A DNA stretch of 64,000 bases from Candidatus Riflebacteria bacterium HGW-Riflebacteria-2 (GCA_002839435.1 PGYA01000011.1:62001-126000), one strand, 5' to 3'. Counted from the stretch's first letter, positions 31,921 through 41,540 are shown. Made by a program: numbers and translations. Notes: generated from the letters alone by a model not told the origin.

Positions 31921-33156
31921 ATGAAAAGGCAAACCGGCATTCTACTGATAACTGTTTTACTGATTCTGACATGCGCCAGCGCGCAGGCACAGCATGACAA
32001 ATATTTTTTCAGAACTCTCGAAGGGCGGGCGGTGCTGTCGCGCACCGGTGGCTCGAATTGGCTGGCACTTTCGCAGGTGCAGCCAGTTGAAATCAGGCCG
32101 GGTGACATGGTCAATGTCGAAGGGAACGGGCGTGGAGAGCTGCTTTTTCCTGACGGCTCGGTCGCGCGCCTCAAGAACAACGCAATGGTTACGCTGCTGC
32201 GTTACGGCCTCAACCTGCGGCATGGCTATGTCTGGCTGGCTGTAAGACGCAGCAGCGATATCTTCAAGCTGCTGACGCCGCTCGGTTCATGTAGTGTTCT
32301 TGGCACTTCTTTCGACGTTGACGTCGATCGCTTCGGCAAAACGCATGTGCGCGTGTTTTCTGGCATCGTTGCCGTGCGCGCGGAGGCTGATACGCGAAAT
32401 CGCCAACTGGTGCTGCAACCTGGCATGCGCACTACGGTGACCGAAAAAACCAAGGTGCCGGATTATCCAGACAAGTTCTCACATTTGACAATAGAACCCG
32501 CTCTGATCAGCGAATGGAGTTCGCGCGCCTTCGCGCCGCAGGCCGCTGCAGCCATGCCTACCGCTACGCTTTCTGCGACTGAATGGCAACCGCAGCCACA
32601 GGCTCCGACCAGCAAAATCGAACCTCCGCCGCCAGGGCCGGGGCAGTCGCCATCTAGTGGTTTGCCGCCAATAAGACCAGAAATCGAGGGAGGGCAGAGC
32701 GATTTGCCCCCGGTATATGAAGTTATAGAAGGCCTGGAGCCGGATAAAATTAGTAGAATTGGCGTAATTGCAAGGCAGCGTTCGGCGTTTCTTGATATGC
32801 TCAGACAGCAGCAACTCGAGCGTGATTCGGTGATTGGCGGCCGCTTTGAGCAGGAAGACGAAATGCGTCGCGATCAGCATGCATCAGAACTGGGACAGTA
32901 TCACAGACCAGTCTCTACGGTGACCGACAATGAGTCTCTCGATCGTGAATACTACAATCTACGCAATAGGATACTGCGAGTTCAGAGCCAGATTCGCCAG
33001 ACCGAGTTAGAAATCAGCACTTTGATAAATCAGGGTGTCAGTACATCGGCTCAGCGGCGGAAAGTCTCATCTCTTCAGGGTGTGCTGGTTGAGTTACAGA
33101 CAGAACAGAGAGTACTTACTACCCGACTTCGTGATTTACAGACAAAAAAAAGATAA
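31921..33156 (+). CDS. Exported FecR-domain protein with proline-rich linker and coiled coil
   Basis: A 411-residue protein from the ATG at 31921 (GGAG 7 bases upstream; the ATG three bases earlier is also possible). A signal peptide (about 1-24, cleaved after AQAQ) is followed by a FecR domain (about 35-175: GDMVNVEGNGRGELLFPDGS, LGTSFDVDVDRFGKTHVRVFSG in two parts). A Pro/Gln-rich linker (about 205-255) leads to a charged coiled coil (about 330-410). No FecI/FecA system is adjacent, so iron signalling is not implied. It is more likely a periplasmic structural or sensing protein. Confidence 0.8.
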   Translation: MKRQTGILLITVLLILTCASAQAQHDKYFFRTLEGRAVLSRTGGSNWLALSQVQPVEIRPGDMVNVEGNGRGELLFPDGSVARLKNNAMVTLLRYGLNLRHGYVWLAVRRSSDIFKLLTPLGSCSVLGTSFDVDVDRFGKTHVRVFSGIVAVRAEADTRNRQLVLQPGMRTTVTEKTKVPDYPDKFSHLTIEPALISEWSSRAFAPQAAAAMPTATLSATEWQPQPQAPTSKIEPPPPGPGQSPSSGLPPIRPEIEGGQSDLPPVYEVIEGLEPDKISRIGVIARQRSAFLDMLRQQQLERDSVIGGRFEQEDEMRRDQHASELGQYHRPVSTVTDNESLDREYYNLRNRILRVQSQIRQTELEISTLINQGVSTSAQRRKVSSLQGVLVELQTEQRVLTTRLRDLQTKKR

Positions 33157-33173
33157 TTTTTTTTCAAAAACCA

Positions 33174-33202
33174 TTGACAACGGCAAAAACTGTTGGTACG
33201 AT
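33174..33202 (+). promoter_or_regulatory. Promoter of the HU gene
   Basis: A perfect -35 TTGACA (33174-33179), a 17-base spacer and a -10 TACGAT (33197-33202) lie 46 bases before the HU start codon. It begins just after the FecR-like gene ends. Confidence 0.85.
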
Positions 33203-33248
33203 TAGCCTGTGTTGAGTTCTTAATAAGTTTCCCAGGAGGATCACGCAA

Positions 33249-33527
33249 GTGAAAAAGATCGAACTCGTTCGCGAAATCGCAAAGACCACAAACATGACAC
33301 AGACCCAGGCTACCCAGGCTCTTGATGCTACGCTTTCTATCATTAAGAAAGCTCTCAAGAAAAAAGACGACGTACGTCTTGTAGGCTTCGGCTCTTTCAA
33401 GGTTAACGCCAGAAAAGCCAGAACCGGCATCAACCCCCAGACCAAAAAGCCGATCAAAATTCCGGCTTGTAACGTAGCCAAATTCGTGCCAGGCAAAGAA
33501 CTGCGCGAAATGTTTGTTTTAGCTTGA
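33249..33527 (+). CDS. HU-family nucleoid protein
   Basis: A 92-residue DNA-binding protein of the HU/IHF family. The start is GTG at 33249, with AGGAGG 9 bases upstream. The core shows DDVRLVGFGSFKV, the DNA-binding arm ARTGINPQTKKPIKIPA and the closing NVAKFVPGKELRE. Its strong promoter and ribosome site fit an abundant architectural protein. HU or IHF cannot be told apart with certainty; a lone gene favours HU. Confidence 0.93.
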   Translation: MKKIELVREIAKTTNMTQTQATQALDATLSIIKKALKKKDDVRLVGFGSFKVNARKARTGINPQTKKPIKIPACNVAKFVPGKELREMFVLA

Positions 33528-33576
33528 AATTGAACTGGATTGGCCGATTACGAGCAACAGTCATTGCAGCTGCCGA

Positions 33577-35004
33577 CTATTTTTGCAGGCGGCGGCGATA
33601 GACATACCAGCTGAAACCTGAAACTGGTGCTGAAAGCCAGTACGCTTCGAGTTCAAACTCACCGATGCCGGCAAGAATATGGCGTGGCACGGGGTTGTCG
33701 ACCGGAGTGCGGCTATGCCCGATAAAATATTCAGGCGGAGTCTGTGGCCAGTCTCGGGCCATTACATACTGTAACGCGCCATGCGCCTTGTCACGGTGAC
33801 TGTAATACTCGATCAGCGTGGGATTTCTGAAATCATGGTCGCTGCCGACATAAACCGGAAACTCGCGGCAGTTAGACAATATGTGTGATATAGCGGCTGA
33901 ATAATTGCCGCGTCCGTTGTTTATCAGCGAAAAGTTGCGCTGCCAGTGTCCGATCAGCATGGCAGTTGTCAGCAGAATCAGCAGAAACCTCAGTTCTGGT
34001 CGCCGTCGCCAGGAATCAGCAACAAGATAGGCGAGCAAAAGATAGAAGAACGGAAACAGCAGCAGAAAATAATTGAAATAGAGAAACGGCGGTCGTCTTA
34101 CTATAAGTGTGATCGGGGGAGAGATAAGCAGTATGCCGGCAAAGGTGAGCCAGTTCTGTGAGTTCAGATAAAGTCGTCGCAGTCCGGCAGCAAGCAGTAG
34201 TAAAAAGATGATTGAGGCCATCATGTAGCCTGAGTTCGAGTCAGGCAGGCCAAGCAGATAAACACTGAGCTGACCGAGAGCGATACTGGCAGAGAAAACA
34301 GGTCCGCTGCCAATTTCCATGTCTTTAAGATAGAAATTATACCACCAGGCGAAGAAGGCGATCACCGGCAGGTGTGGCAACAGCCAGAAAAGCCGAGATT
34401 TTTGCGGTCTGCCGCTCATTGTTCTGACTGTGAAGGCGTCGCTGATAAACAGGCCAAGCGAAACCATTATGAACGTTGTGTGAGCTATAATTCCGGCAAA
34501 AGAAGCCAGCCAGAAGGTGAACATGGCAACTTTTGACAGGCTCTCGTGAAAATTGCGCATTGCTATGTATGCTACGAGACTAAAAAAAATCGCCGGGGCG
34601 TAACCGCGCGCCTCAGAGAAGTAAAGCAAAAGAGGGTAAGAACTGCCGGCTATTATCAGCACCAGAGTTGCTTCAGTTTTTCTGCGTTCATGGCCGGCAA
34701 TCCAGGTCAACAGCCATAAACTGGCGATTCCTGAAAGAACCGACAGGGTTCTGAATACCATAAAATCGTCGGCGTGGCTTACCAGATAAAGGTATAAAGT
34801 GTTGAGAACATGGTTGTTGTCATGTTTGAAGCGGCAGAAAATATCAGAAACAACGCCAGAATCAAGTGCAAACCCAAGACTCCAGACTTCTTCGAGCCAC
34901 AGATCACCGCTTGCCGCAGCGACTATAAGCAGCGAAAAAGCTGACCAAAGCAAAATCCGGCTGAAAATGCCGGTTCCCGAGTCGTGACCTGTGTGTGGGT
35001 TCAT
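33577..35004 (-). CDS. GT-C-like membrane protein (PMT/ArnT style)
   Basis: A 475-residue integral membrane protein with about ten to eleven transmembrane segments. An acidic motif follows the first segment (SGDLWLEEVWSLGFA), the usual position of the catalytic Asp/Glu of GT39/GT83 lipid-linked sugar transferases. A soluble C-terminal part of about 90 residues carries NPTLIEYYSHRDKAHG. The donor and acceptor are unknown. It has no obvious operon partner. Confidence 0.7.
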   Translation of the reverse strand: MNPHTGHDSGTGIFSRILLWSAFSLLIVAAASGDLWLEEVWSLGFALDSGVVSDIFCRFKHDNNHVLNTLYLYLVSHADDFMVFRTLSVLSGIASLWLLTWIAGHERRKTEATLVLIIAGSSYPLLLYFSEARGYAPAIFFSLVAYIAMRNFHESLSKVAMFTFWLASFAGIIAHTTFIMVSLGLFISDAFTVRTMSGRPQKSRLFWLLPHLPVIAFFAWWYNFYLKDMEIGSGPVFSASIALGQLSVYLLGLPDSNSGYMMASIIFLLLLAAGLRRLYLNSQNWLTFAGILLISPPITLIVRRPPFLYFNYFLLLFPFFYLLLAYLVADSWRRRPELRFLLILLTTAMLIGHWQRNFSLINNGRGNYSAAISHILSNCREFPVYVGSDHDFRNPTLIEYYSHRDKAHGALQYVMARDWPQTPPEYFIGHSRTPVDNPVPRHILAGIGEFELEAYWLSAPVSGFSWYVYRRRLQK

Positions 35005-35200
35005 GCTGAATTCTGCCAGTTCTGTTGACTTGCGCTGATTATATTGCAGATTACTGCTTCATGCCAAGTATAAGTTCGCGGTCTCTCGAATTTGCTGACT
35101 GGTTGTCTGTTTTTTTCAGCAAAGTGTGATCTGGTCAGATTAACTGTGTTTAAGATATAACTTGCCTTGCTGGCGTGCTTTCGGGTAAATTATCACTACT

Positions 35201-36859
35201 ATGAATACGCAGAAAAAACGTCTGGGCGACATACTTATAGATTGTAACCTGATAACTGATGAGCAGCTCAAGCAGGCTCTGACCTTTCAGCGCGACAAAG
35301 GGCTCAAGCTTGGCGAGGCTCTGTCAGAGATGAGTCTGGTAACCGAAGACGACATCATCTGGGCGCTGGGCAACCAGCTGAACATTTCATTCATTCATCT
35401 CAACCCTGATATTGTCGATACCGAAGTCGTAAAGATGGTTACCCCAGAGTTCGCCCGCGACCACAAACTGATGCCGCTTTATAAGGCGGGAAATCAGCTC
35501 AGCGTATGCATGGTCGATCCGCTGGATTCGCGCCCGATAGAGTATCTTGAGGGCAAATTCGGCGTCGAGGTTTCGGCTTCGATTTGTACTGCCTTTGATT
35601 TTGAGCAGACATTTTCGGCGGTTTACGGCCCGATTGACGTTCAGCAGAAAGTTGCGACCGGTGAGATAGATTCTACCGAAAAGCAAAGCCTCGAGCGCGG
35701 CATTCCCAAAGGCATGGAAGGCCCGGAAAAAGTCATCAACTACATCCTTGGCCAGGCCATCATCAACAAGGTTAATCGCATTCACTTCGAACCTTCTGAT
35801 AAAGGTGTGGTAATCAGGTTCCGGGCTAACAACGTGCTTTCGCGCAAGGTTGAAGTACCGGTCAAGCTGCACCACGAGGTTATCAGTCGCCTCAAAAAAC
35901 TTTCGCAGATTTCCGAAAAGGATATGCAGCGTGAAGGCGTTGTGGTTGGGCATTTTCGCGTAACCGTTTCGAGCCGGCAGATAAATATTCAGTCGATCTT
36001 TTTTCCGACGGTGAATGGCGAGATGGTTATTCTCAAACTCAGCGATTTCGGCAGTATTTTAGAACAGCTGGGTAAAAGCGGGAAAACGGCTATTGAAGAG
36101 CTTGTTACCTCGGTTCGAGCAGCACATGGCGTTTTGTATGTCAGCGGTCCCCGCGAATCCGGGCGAACTACTACGCAATATTGCATTATAAGCAGTTACG
36201 ATGCGGAAACCCGCAAACTGATTACCATAGAAGATCCGGTAATAGCGACTTTGCCACAGGTTACCCAGATTCAGGTCGGCAATGGCGGAATCAACAGTTC
36301 TCTGGCCGGCTTGAAGCTGGCTCTGCTGCTAGATGCTGATGTCATTTATCTCGACCATCTCGGCACGAAAGAACTGGCCGAAGAAGTCGCATTCGCCGGC
36401 CTCGGCGGTAAAACCGTTCTTACGTCATATCTGGCGCATGACGCACCAAGCAGTATTGTCAAGTTGCTCGAAACGGGTGCTGACCCCGTTATAATAGCGT
36501 CTTCGCTGTGCGGGTTCGTTTGTCAGCGGCTGGTTCGTATTCTCTGTCCTAAATGCAGAATAGAAGCGGATATCCCAGCAGTAATGGCTGAACTGATACC
36601 AGAGGCGAGCCAGGGCAAAAAGATTTTTGCCGCCAGGGGCTGTGACGGTTGCAATAACACCGGGTATATCGGCAAGTCGTTGATTACCGAGTATCTACCG
36701 GCAAGCCCGACCTTACGCCAGATGATAATCAATCGTCAGAATTACCAGGATTTTAACAGCTTTGCCCGCAAACAGGGCATTGCCAGTCTTGAAGAAAAAG
36801 CCCTGGCAATGGTTTTAAGCGGTGAAACCAGCGCCGATGAATTCATGAGGCTGTTTTAA
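35201..36859 (+). CDS. PilB/GspE-like protein with destroyed ATPase motifs (pseudo-ATPase)
   Basis: A 552-residue protein with the full layout of a type IV pilus/type II secretion ATPase: an N-terminal MshEN/GspE_N domain (about 1-150), a PilB middle domain and a C-terminal RecA-like core. But the catalytic motifs are changed. Walker A is GPRESGRTT (Lys to Arg). Walker B is DADVIYLDHLGTKE, where PilT next door has DPDIILVGEMRDYE (Glu to His, Arg-Asp to Gly-Thr). The arginines of ALRxALR and the His box are missing. The zinc knuckle CPKC...CDGCNNTGY is kept, and the frame is open with no decay elsewhere. ATP hydrolysis is unlikely; a structural or regulatory role in a pilus machine is inferred. 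The PilT-like gene follows after 2 bases. Confidence 0.85.
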   Translation: MNTQKKRLGDILIDCNLITDEQLKQALTFQRDKGLKLGEALSEMSLVTEDDIIWALGNQLNISFIHLNPDIVDTEVVKMVTPEFARDHKLMPLYKAGNQLSVCMVDPLDSRPIEYLEGKFGVEVSASICTAFDFEQTFSAVYGPIDVQQKVATGEIDSTEKQSLERGIPKGMEGPEKVINYILGQAIINKVNRIHFEPSDKGVVIRFRANNVLSRKVEVPVKLHHEVISRLKKLSQISEKDMQREGVVVGHFRVTVSSRQINIQSIFFPTVNGEMVILKLSDFGSILEQLGKSGKTAIEELVTSVRAAHGVLYVSGPRESGRTTTQYCIISSYDAETRKLITIEDPVIATLPQVTQIQVGNGGINSSLAGLKLALLLDADVIYLDHLGTKELAEEVAFAGLGGKTVLTSYLAHDAPSSIVKLLETGADPVIIASSLCGFVCQRLVRILCPKCRIEADIPAVMAELIPEASQGKKIFAARGCDGCNNTGYIGKSLITEYLPASPTLRQMIINRQNYQDFNSFARKQGIASLEEKALAMVLSGETSADEFMRLF

Positions 36860-36861
36860 TA

Positions 36862-38301
36862 ATGAGCGATAATTTTTTTGGAAAACTTTTTGGTGGCAAT
36901 TCAGATTCGTCAGATGACGACAAAAAACCACGTTCACCGCAGGGTGCTGACACTCCGGCCCGTCCGGTTGCTCCAACCCAGTCCCCGCCAAGACCGGTAG
37001 CCCCCGGACAGCCTCCGGCAAGACCTGCAGCCCCGGCAGGCCCACCAGCTTCCGCTCCGGTGCGTCCATCAGCTCCCGCAGCCCGCCCGATGAATCCGGG
37101 ATCGGTTCCACCCACCCGTCCAGCACAACCAGCACAGCCTGCCCGGCCAACTGGTGTTCCGATGTCGCCGGCCGGTGGCACAGTCAATCGCCAGGCCCAG
37201 TCAGCCGCGTCTGCTGGCGCCCATGGGGGGGAAGAGGAAGTTATAATCGATGACCTGCTCAGACTGATCGTTGAAAAACAGGGGTCTGACCTTCATCTTA
37301 CCGTAGGCTCTCCGCCAATGCTGCGCCTGCAGGGCAAGCTCTGGCCGACCGACCTGCCGGTGCTGACGGCCAAGGAAACCCGCCGTCTTGTCTATCAGTT
37401 TCTTAATAACGACCAGCGCGAGCGTTTTGAGCGCGACCTCGAACTCGATATTTCTTACGAGCTCGAAAGAGTGGCGCGCTACCGCTGTAATATTTTCTTG
37501 TCTAGACTGGGTATCGGAGCTGTTTTCAGGGTTATTCCTACCGAAATCAAAACCCTGCAGGATCTTCGACTGCCGCAGGTTCTAGGAGATCTGGCACGTC
37601 GTAACAAGGGGCTGATACTGGTTACCGGCCCGACCGGGTCTGGTAAATCGACGACTCTGGCGGCCATGGTCGATCAGGTCAATAATGAGCGCCAGGATCA
37701 TATTCTGACAATCGAAGACCCAATCGAGTTCGTGCATAGGCATAAATCGTGCATTGTCAATCAGCGCGAAATCGGACCGAATACCAAGTCTTTTGCGAAT
37801 GCGCTGAGATCGGCTCTGCGTGAAGACCCAGACATCATTCTGGTCGGCGAAATGCGCGACTACGAAACCATTTCGCTTGCCGTTACCGCCGCCGAAACCG
37901 GCCATCTGGTATTCGCCACTCTGCACACTCCTTCAGCGGCGCAGTCGGTTGATCGTATCGTCGACGTTTTTCCGGCTCACCAGCAGGACCAGATTCGCAC
38001 ACAGCTTGCCGATGCGTTGCAGGGAATCATTGCGCAACAGTTGATTCCGACTGTCGATGGCATGAGCCGTGCCGTTGCCCTTGAAATACTTATTAACACC
38101 CCGGCGGTAGCCAACCTGATTCGCGATAACAAGACCTTTCAGTTGACTTCGATCATGCAGACCAGCAAACAGGCAGGGATGCAGACCATGGATCAGTCAC
38201 TCCTGGATCTGGTCAAGCAGCGCAAGATTTCTCCACAGGAAGCATATCGCCGCGCTTACGACAAAAAATCCTTCGAACAGTACAAGCCCCGCGAATATTA
38301 A
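36862..38301 (+). CDS. PilT-like pilus retraction ATPase with proline-rich N-terminal extension
   Basis: A 479-residue protein. Residues of about 20-120 form a Pro/Ala-rich, probably unfolded leader with repeated RPVAP- and PARPAAP-like units, absent from ordinary PilT (about 350 residues). The remainder is a complete PilT: a PAS-like N domain starting IIDDLLRLIVEKQGSDLHL, Walker A GPTGSGKST, the Asp box LTIEDPIEF, Walker B DPDIILVGEMRD, the His box ATLHTPSA, and the AVANLIRDNKTFQL helix. It should drive depolymerisation of type IV pili. Coupling to the inactive PilB-like gene suggests the two products work together. Confidence 0.9.
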   Translation: MSDNFFGKLFGGNSDSSDDDKKPRSPQGADTPARPVAPTQSPPRPVAPGQPPARPAAPAGPPASAPVRPSAPAARPMNPGSVPPTRPAQPAQPARPTGVPMSPAGGTVNRQAQSAASAGAHGGEEEVIIDDLLRLIVEKQGSDLHLTVGSPPMLRLQGKLWPTDLPVLTAKETRRLVYQFLNNDQRERFERDLELDISYELERVARYRCNIFLSRLGIGAVFRVIPTEIKTLQDLRLPQVLGDLARRNKGLILVTGPTGSGKSTTLAAMVDQVNNERQDHILTIEDPIEFVHRHKSCIVNQREIGPNTKSFANALRSALREDPDIILVGEMRDYETISLAVTAAETGHLVFATLHTPSAAQSVDRIVDVFPAHQQDQIRTQLADALQGIIAQQLIPTVDGMSRAVALEILINTPAVANLIRDNKTFQLTSIMQTSKQAGMQTMDQSLLDLVKQRKISPQEAYRRAYDKKSFEQYKPREY

Positions 38302-38358
38302 TTTTTTTCAATGTTCGCTGCTCCTGAGGCCATACTCGATATCAGCTTAAATTAGTTC

Positions 38359-38387
38359 TTGCGGTTAAAGCGGGTTTGGGGTACACT
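38359..38387 (+). promoter_or_regulatory. Promoter of typA
   Basis: A -35 TTGCGG (38359-38364), 17-base spacer and -10 TACACT (38382-38387) lie 48 bases before the GTG start of typA. Confidence 0.65.
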
Positions 38388-38435
38388 ACTTGCCTGCAGG
38401 TTCAGGCTGACTTTTTTGCCGGAGTATTAAAACAA

Positions 38436-40262
38436 GTGAAAGCACATAGACACATCACCAAACCCGAAATGATACGTAATGTCGCGATTATCGCACATGT
38501 TGACCATGGAAAAACCACTCTGGTTGACGCATTGATTAAGCAATCAGGGCTTTTTCGCGATAACCAGCATGTTGAAGAATGTTTCATGGACAATAATGAT
38601 CTTGAGCGCGAGCGTGGTATCACGATTCTCTCAAAGAATCTTTCATTGCAGTTCATGGATTACCGCATAAATCTCGTTGATACCCCCGGCCATGTCGATT
38701 TCGCTGGCGAAGTTGAACGTGTTTTGCAGATGGCAAACGGTTGTTTGCTGCTGGTAGACTCTTTTGAGGGGCCGATGCCGCAGACGCGATTCGTTCTCAA
38801 AAAGGCTCTGGCTGCTGGCTTGCGGCCGGTTGTCGTCATCAATAAAATAGATCGCCCCGATGCCCGCGTTTCTGACGTCGAAGACGAGATTCTCGATCTT
38901 TTTATCGATGTAAATGCAGGTGAGAGCTCACTTGATTACCCGGTTTTATATGCTTCTGGCCGCGGTGGTTATGCCATTCGAAATATGGATGACGAGAGAG
39001 TCGATATCAGACCACTGCTCGAAGAGATGGTTAAACAGGTGCCACCTCCGACCGGTGATCTCGATGCTCCAGCCAAATTACTGATTACCAGTCTTGATTA
39101 TAATGATTATGTCGGTCGTATCGGAATCGGCCGCATTCTCAACGGTGTTCTCACCGGTCGTGCCGATGTTTATCGTATTCATCCGAATGAAGTTCCTGAG
39201 AAGAACAAGATTTTGCGGCTTTACTCTTATCGCGGCATTCAGCGCATAGAGGTTGAAGAAGCTGGTGCTGGTGATGTTGTCGCGATATGTGGCATAGAAA
39301 ACATTTCTATCGGCGATACCATCAGTGTCGAGCTTTGTGACCCCGAAGAAGTTATATCAGTTGATCAGCCGGTTATTTCAATGACCTTTGCTGCCAATAC
39401 CAGCCCGTTTTCAGGGCGTTCCGGCAAGTTTCTGACTTCCCGCCAGATTCGCGCCCGCCTCGACCGTGAACTTGAGACCAATGTCGCCATGCGAGTCGAA
39501 ACTGCTGGTGATGAGCGTGATGCTTTCCTGGTTTCCGGGCGTGGTGAGCTGCATCTGGGTATTTTGATCGAAACCATGCGCCGTGAAGGTTATGAATTAC
39601 AGGTGAGCAAGCCGATTGCAATCATGAAAAGAAGCGAAACTGGCGAATTGCTTGAACCAATCGAAGAGCTGGCTGTTGATATTCCTGACAACTATATGGG
39701 CATTGTAATGGAAGTGCTCGGGCCGCGTCGTGCGTTGCTCGAGTCTTCGAAACGTTTGCTCGACAACTATTTGCGCCTGATCTTTTCGGTGCCGGCCCGC
39801 GGTCTTCTTGGTTTCAGATCGATGTTTCTTACTATGACCAATGGCACCGGCTTGATGAACCAGTGTTTCAGAGCCTATGAACCTTATCGTGGCGACATAC
39901 CCGAAAGCCGTAACGGTGTCATGGTAGCTACTGACGCTGGTGTTGCTACCGGCTACGCTATCAAGAACCTCTCAGAGCGTGGCACTATGTTTTATGGCCC
40001 CGGCGAAGAGATATACGAAGGGCTTGTCGTGGGTGAGCGCCCGTTGGCCACGGATCTCAAGGTAAATATCGTTAAAAAGCGTCACGTCACTAATCATCGC
40101 AGTGCAACTTCTGAAGAACTCGAGAAGCTGCAGGCGCCACGGCGCATGACTCTCGATCAGGCGCTGGAATATGTTGCCGATGACGAATGGGTCGAAGTAA
40201 CTCCCGATGCAGTAAGACTGCGTAAAAAGGGAGAGGCCAGACTCGGCAGAAAAAATACCTGA
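38436..40262 (+). CDS. typA: Translational GTPase TypA/BipA
   Basis: A 608-residue ribosome-binding GTPase when read from the GTG at 38436, which has GGAG upstream and gives the usual BipA length. The G domain has AHVDHGKTTL, the switch RGITIL, DTPGH and NKIDRPDA. EF-G-like domains III and V and the BipA-specific C-terminal domain follow (FSVPARGLLGFRSMFLT, NVIKK-type NIVKKRHVTNHRSA). It acts in ribosome assembly and stress adaptation. The next gene starts 2 bases after its stop. Confidence 0.94.
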   Translation: MKAHRHITKPEMIRNVAIIAHVDHGKTTLVDALIKQSGLFRDNQHVEECFMDNNDLERERGITILSKNLSLQFMDYRINLVDTPGHVDFAGEVERVLQMANGCLLLVDSFEGPMPQTRFVLKKALAAGLRPVVVINKIDRPDARVSDVEDEILDLFIDVNAGESSLDYPVLYASGRGGYAIRNMDDERVDIRPLLEEMVKQVPPPTGDLDAPAKLLITSLDYNDYVGRIGIGRILNGVLTGRADVYRIHPNEVPEKNKILRLYSYRGIQRIEVEEAGAGDVVAICGIENISIGDTISVELCDPEEVISVDQPVISMTFAANTSPFSGRSGKFLTSRQIRARLDRELETNVAMRVETAGDERDAFLVSGRGELHLGILIETMRREGYELQVSKPIAIMKRSETGELLEPIEELAVDIPDNYMGIVMEVLGPRRALLESSKRLLDNYLRLIFSVPARGLLGFRSMFLTMTNGTGLMNQCFRAYEPYRGDIPESRNGVMVATDAGVATGYAIKNLSERGTMFYGPGEEIYEGLVVGERPLATDLKVNIVKKRHVTNHRSATSEELEKLQAPRRMTLDQALEYVADDEWVEVTPDAVRLRKKGEARLGRKNT

Positions 40263-40264
40263 TA

Positions 40265-41524
40265 ATGAATTGCAGAAAAACAGCTGTGGCAGTAATGCTG
40301 ACAGCTGTTTTCTTTTTTTTAGCAGTAAGCCTGTTTGCTCAAGCAGATCTGGCAGCACTTGCCGCCACATACCCGCAGAATCCTGAAGTTCTCAATTCTT
40401 ACGGTATCGAACTGGCCAACCGTGGTGATCTCATGGGTGCAATTTCTGTCTGGCGGCGAGCGCTCGCTTACGACCGCAAAAATGTTCATCTCTATAACAA
40501 CATTGGCAGTGCTCTCAAGCGCCTTGGCCATGACGAACATGCCTATGCATGGTATGCTGCGGCCCTGCAGATAAAGCCGGTTTACTGGACTTATTACAAT
40601 CTCGCTATTCTTTATCGCGACCGCGGCCAGGTTAAAGAGGCGGGCTGGGCTCTTGATCAGTCGCTCCGGCTTAATCCGAAATTTACCCAGGCGATCGAAA
40701 TGCGTGAACGTATTGGCCTGGTGCCGCAGATGGCGGCACAGTCGACGGTCAAAATACCCGAAAGCTTTCCGGCCTCTGCGCTCATCAGTCGTCAGGAACC
40801 GGAAAGAGCAGTTCCGAGACCGACATTTAAACCTGAAACTGGCGGCTTGACGGCGAGTCGCCCGGTAGCGACAGCTCAGAAGCCGATTACGCAGAGAAAG
40901 AGGCCGCCTGCCAGTATTTCGCCTTTACCGGCTGACGCAGGTGGTCAGGTGTTTCTTACTTTTGACGGTGGTGCCACTGACGCCGGGTTTGATTCAATAG
41001 TAGATTCACTGCGTCGCTATGGTGTCAGATGCACGTTTTTTCTGACCGGAAAATTTGTCGGAAAATACCCGGAAAAATGCCGTCGTCTGCTGGCAGACGG
41101 CCATGAGATAGCCAATCACAGCATGAATCACCCAAACATGAAAAGTTTTTCGAAAGCAAAGATCGCGGCTGAAATAGAGGCGGCCGAACAGGCTTTTGTT
41201 GAGGTTCTTGGCCAGCGCGGTGCGCCGTTTTTCAGGTTCCCGTTCGGGGCCCAGAACAAAAAGGTCGAGCAGATTGTCGAAGAGCTGGGATATCACCCGG
41301 TTTACTGGCACATCGACACGATTGACTGGCGCGAGGACCCGGTAAATACGATAATCAGCCGGGTCGATAGCAAGCTGCGCCGTAACGCCGTCATTCTGAT
41401 GCATCTCGGCAGCAAAAACGGCGCGAAGGCTCTCGACAGAATTCTCGACATAATCACCGGCCGCGGCTACACGCTCGCGCGTCTCAGCGATCTCGACGTC
41501 TCACAACTCGCGGCCCTTCCCTGA
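40265..41524 (+). CDS. Exported TPR-polysaccharide deacetylase (CE4, PdaA-like motif 1)
   Basis: A 419-residue exported protein. A signal peptide (about 1-25, ending LFAQA) is followed by three TPR units (about 30-140) and a Pro-rich linker, then a CE4 NodB domain (about 225-415). Its motifs are TFDGGATDAG (motif 1), HSMNHPNM (motif 2, metal His pair), FRFPFGAQNK (motif 3), DTIDWRED (motif 4) and ILMHLG (motif 5). The second Asp of the usual TFDDG is Gly, as PdaA-type enzymes also vary at this place, so it may deacetylate peptidoglycan rather than chitin. The TPR part may locate it in a protein complex. Confidence 0.85.
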   Translation: MNCRKTAVAVMLTAVFFFLAVSLFAQADLAALAATYPQNPEVLNSYGIELANRGDLMGAISVWRRALAYDRKNVHLYNNIGSALKRLGHDEHAYAWYAAALQIKPVYWTYYNLAILYRDRGQVKEAGWALDQSLRLNPKFTQAIEMRERIGLVPQMAAQSTVKIPESFPASALISRQEPERAVPRPTFKPETGGLTASRPVATAQKPITQRKRPPASISPLPADAGGQVFLTFDGGATDAGFDSIVDSLRRYGVRCTFFLTGKFVGKYPEKCRRLLADGHEIANHSMNHPNMKSFSKAKIAAEIEAAEQAFVEVLGQRGAPFFRFPFGAQNKKVEQIVEELGYHPVYWHIDTIDWREDPVNTIISRVDSKLRRNAVILMHLGSKNGAKALDRILDIITGRGYTLARLSDLDVSQLAALP

Positions 41525-41540
41525 AGTGCCAGAAAAAGGC

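Noticed and set aside
37000..37180. Repeat array in the pilT leader, considered as a CRISPR-like array
   Set aside because: The repetition is codon-level Pro/Ala repetition inside an open frame, without equal spacers.
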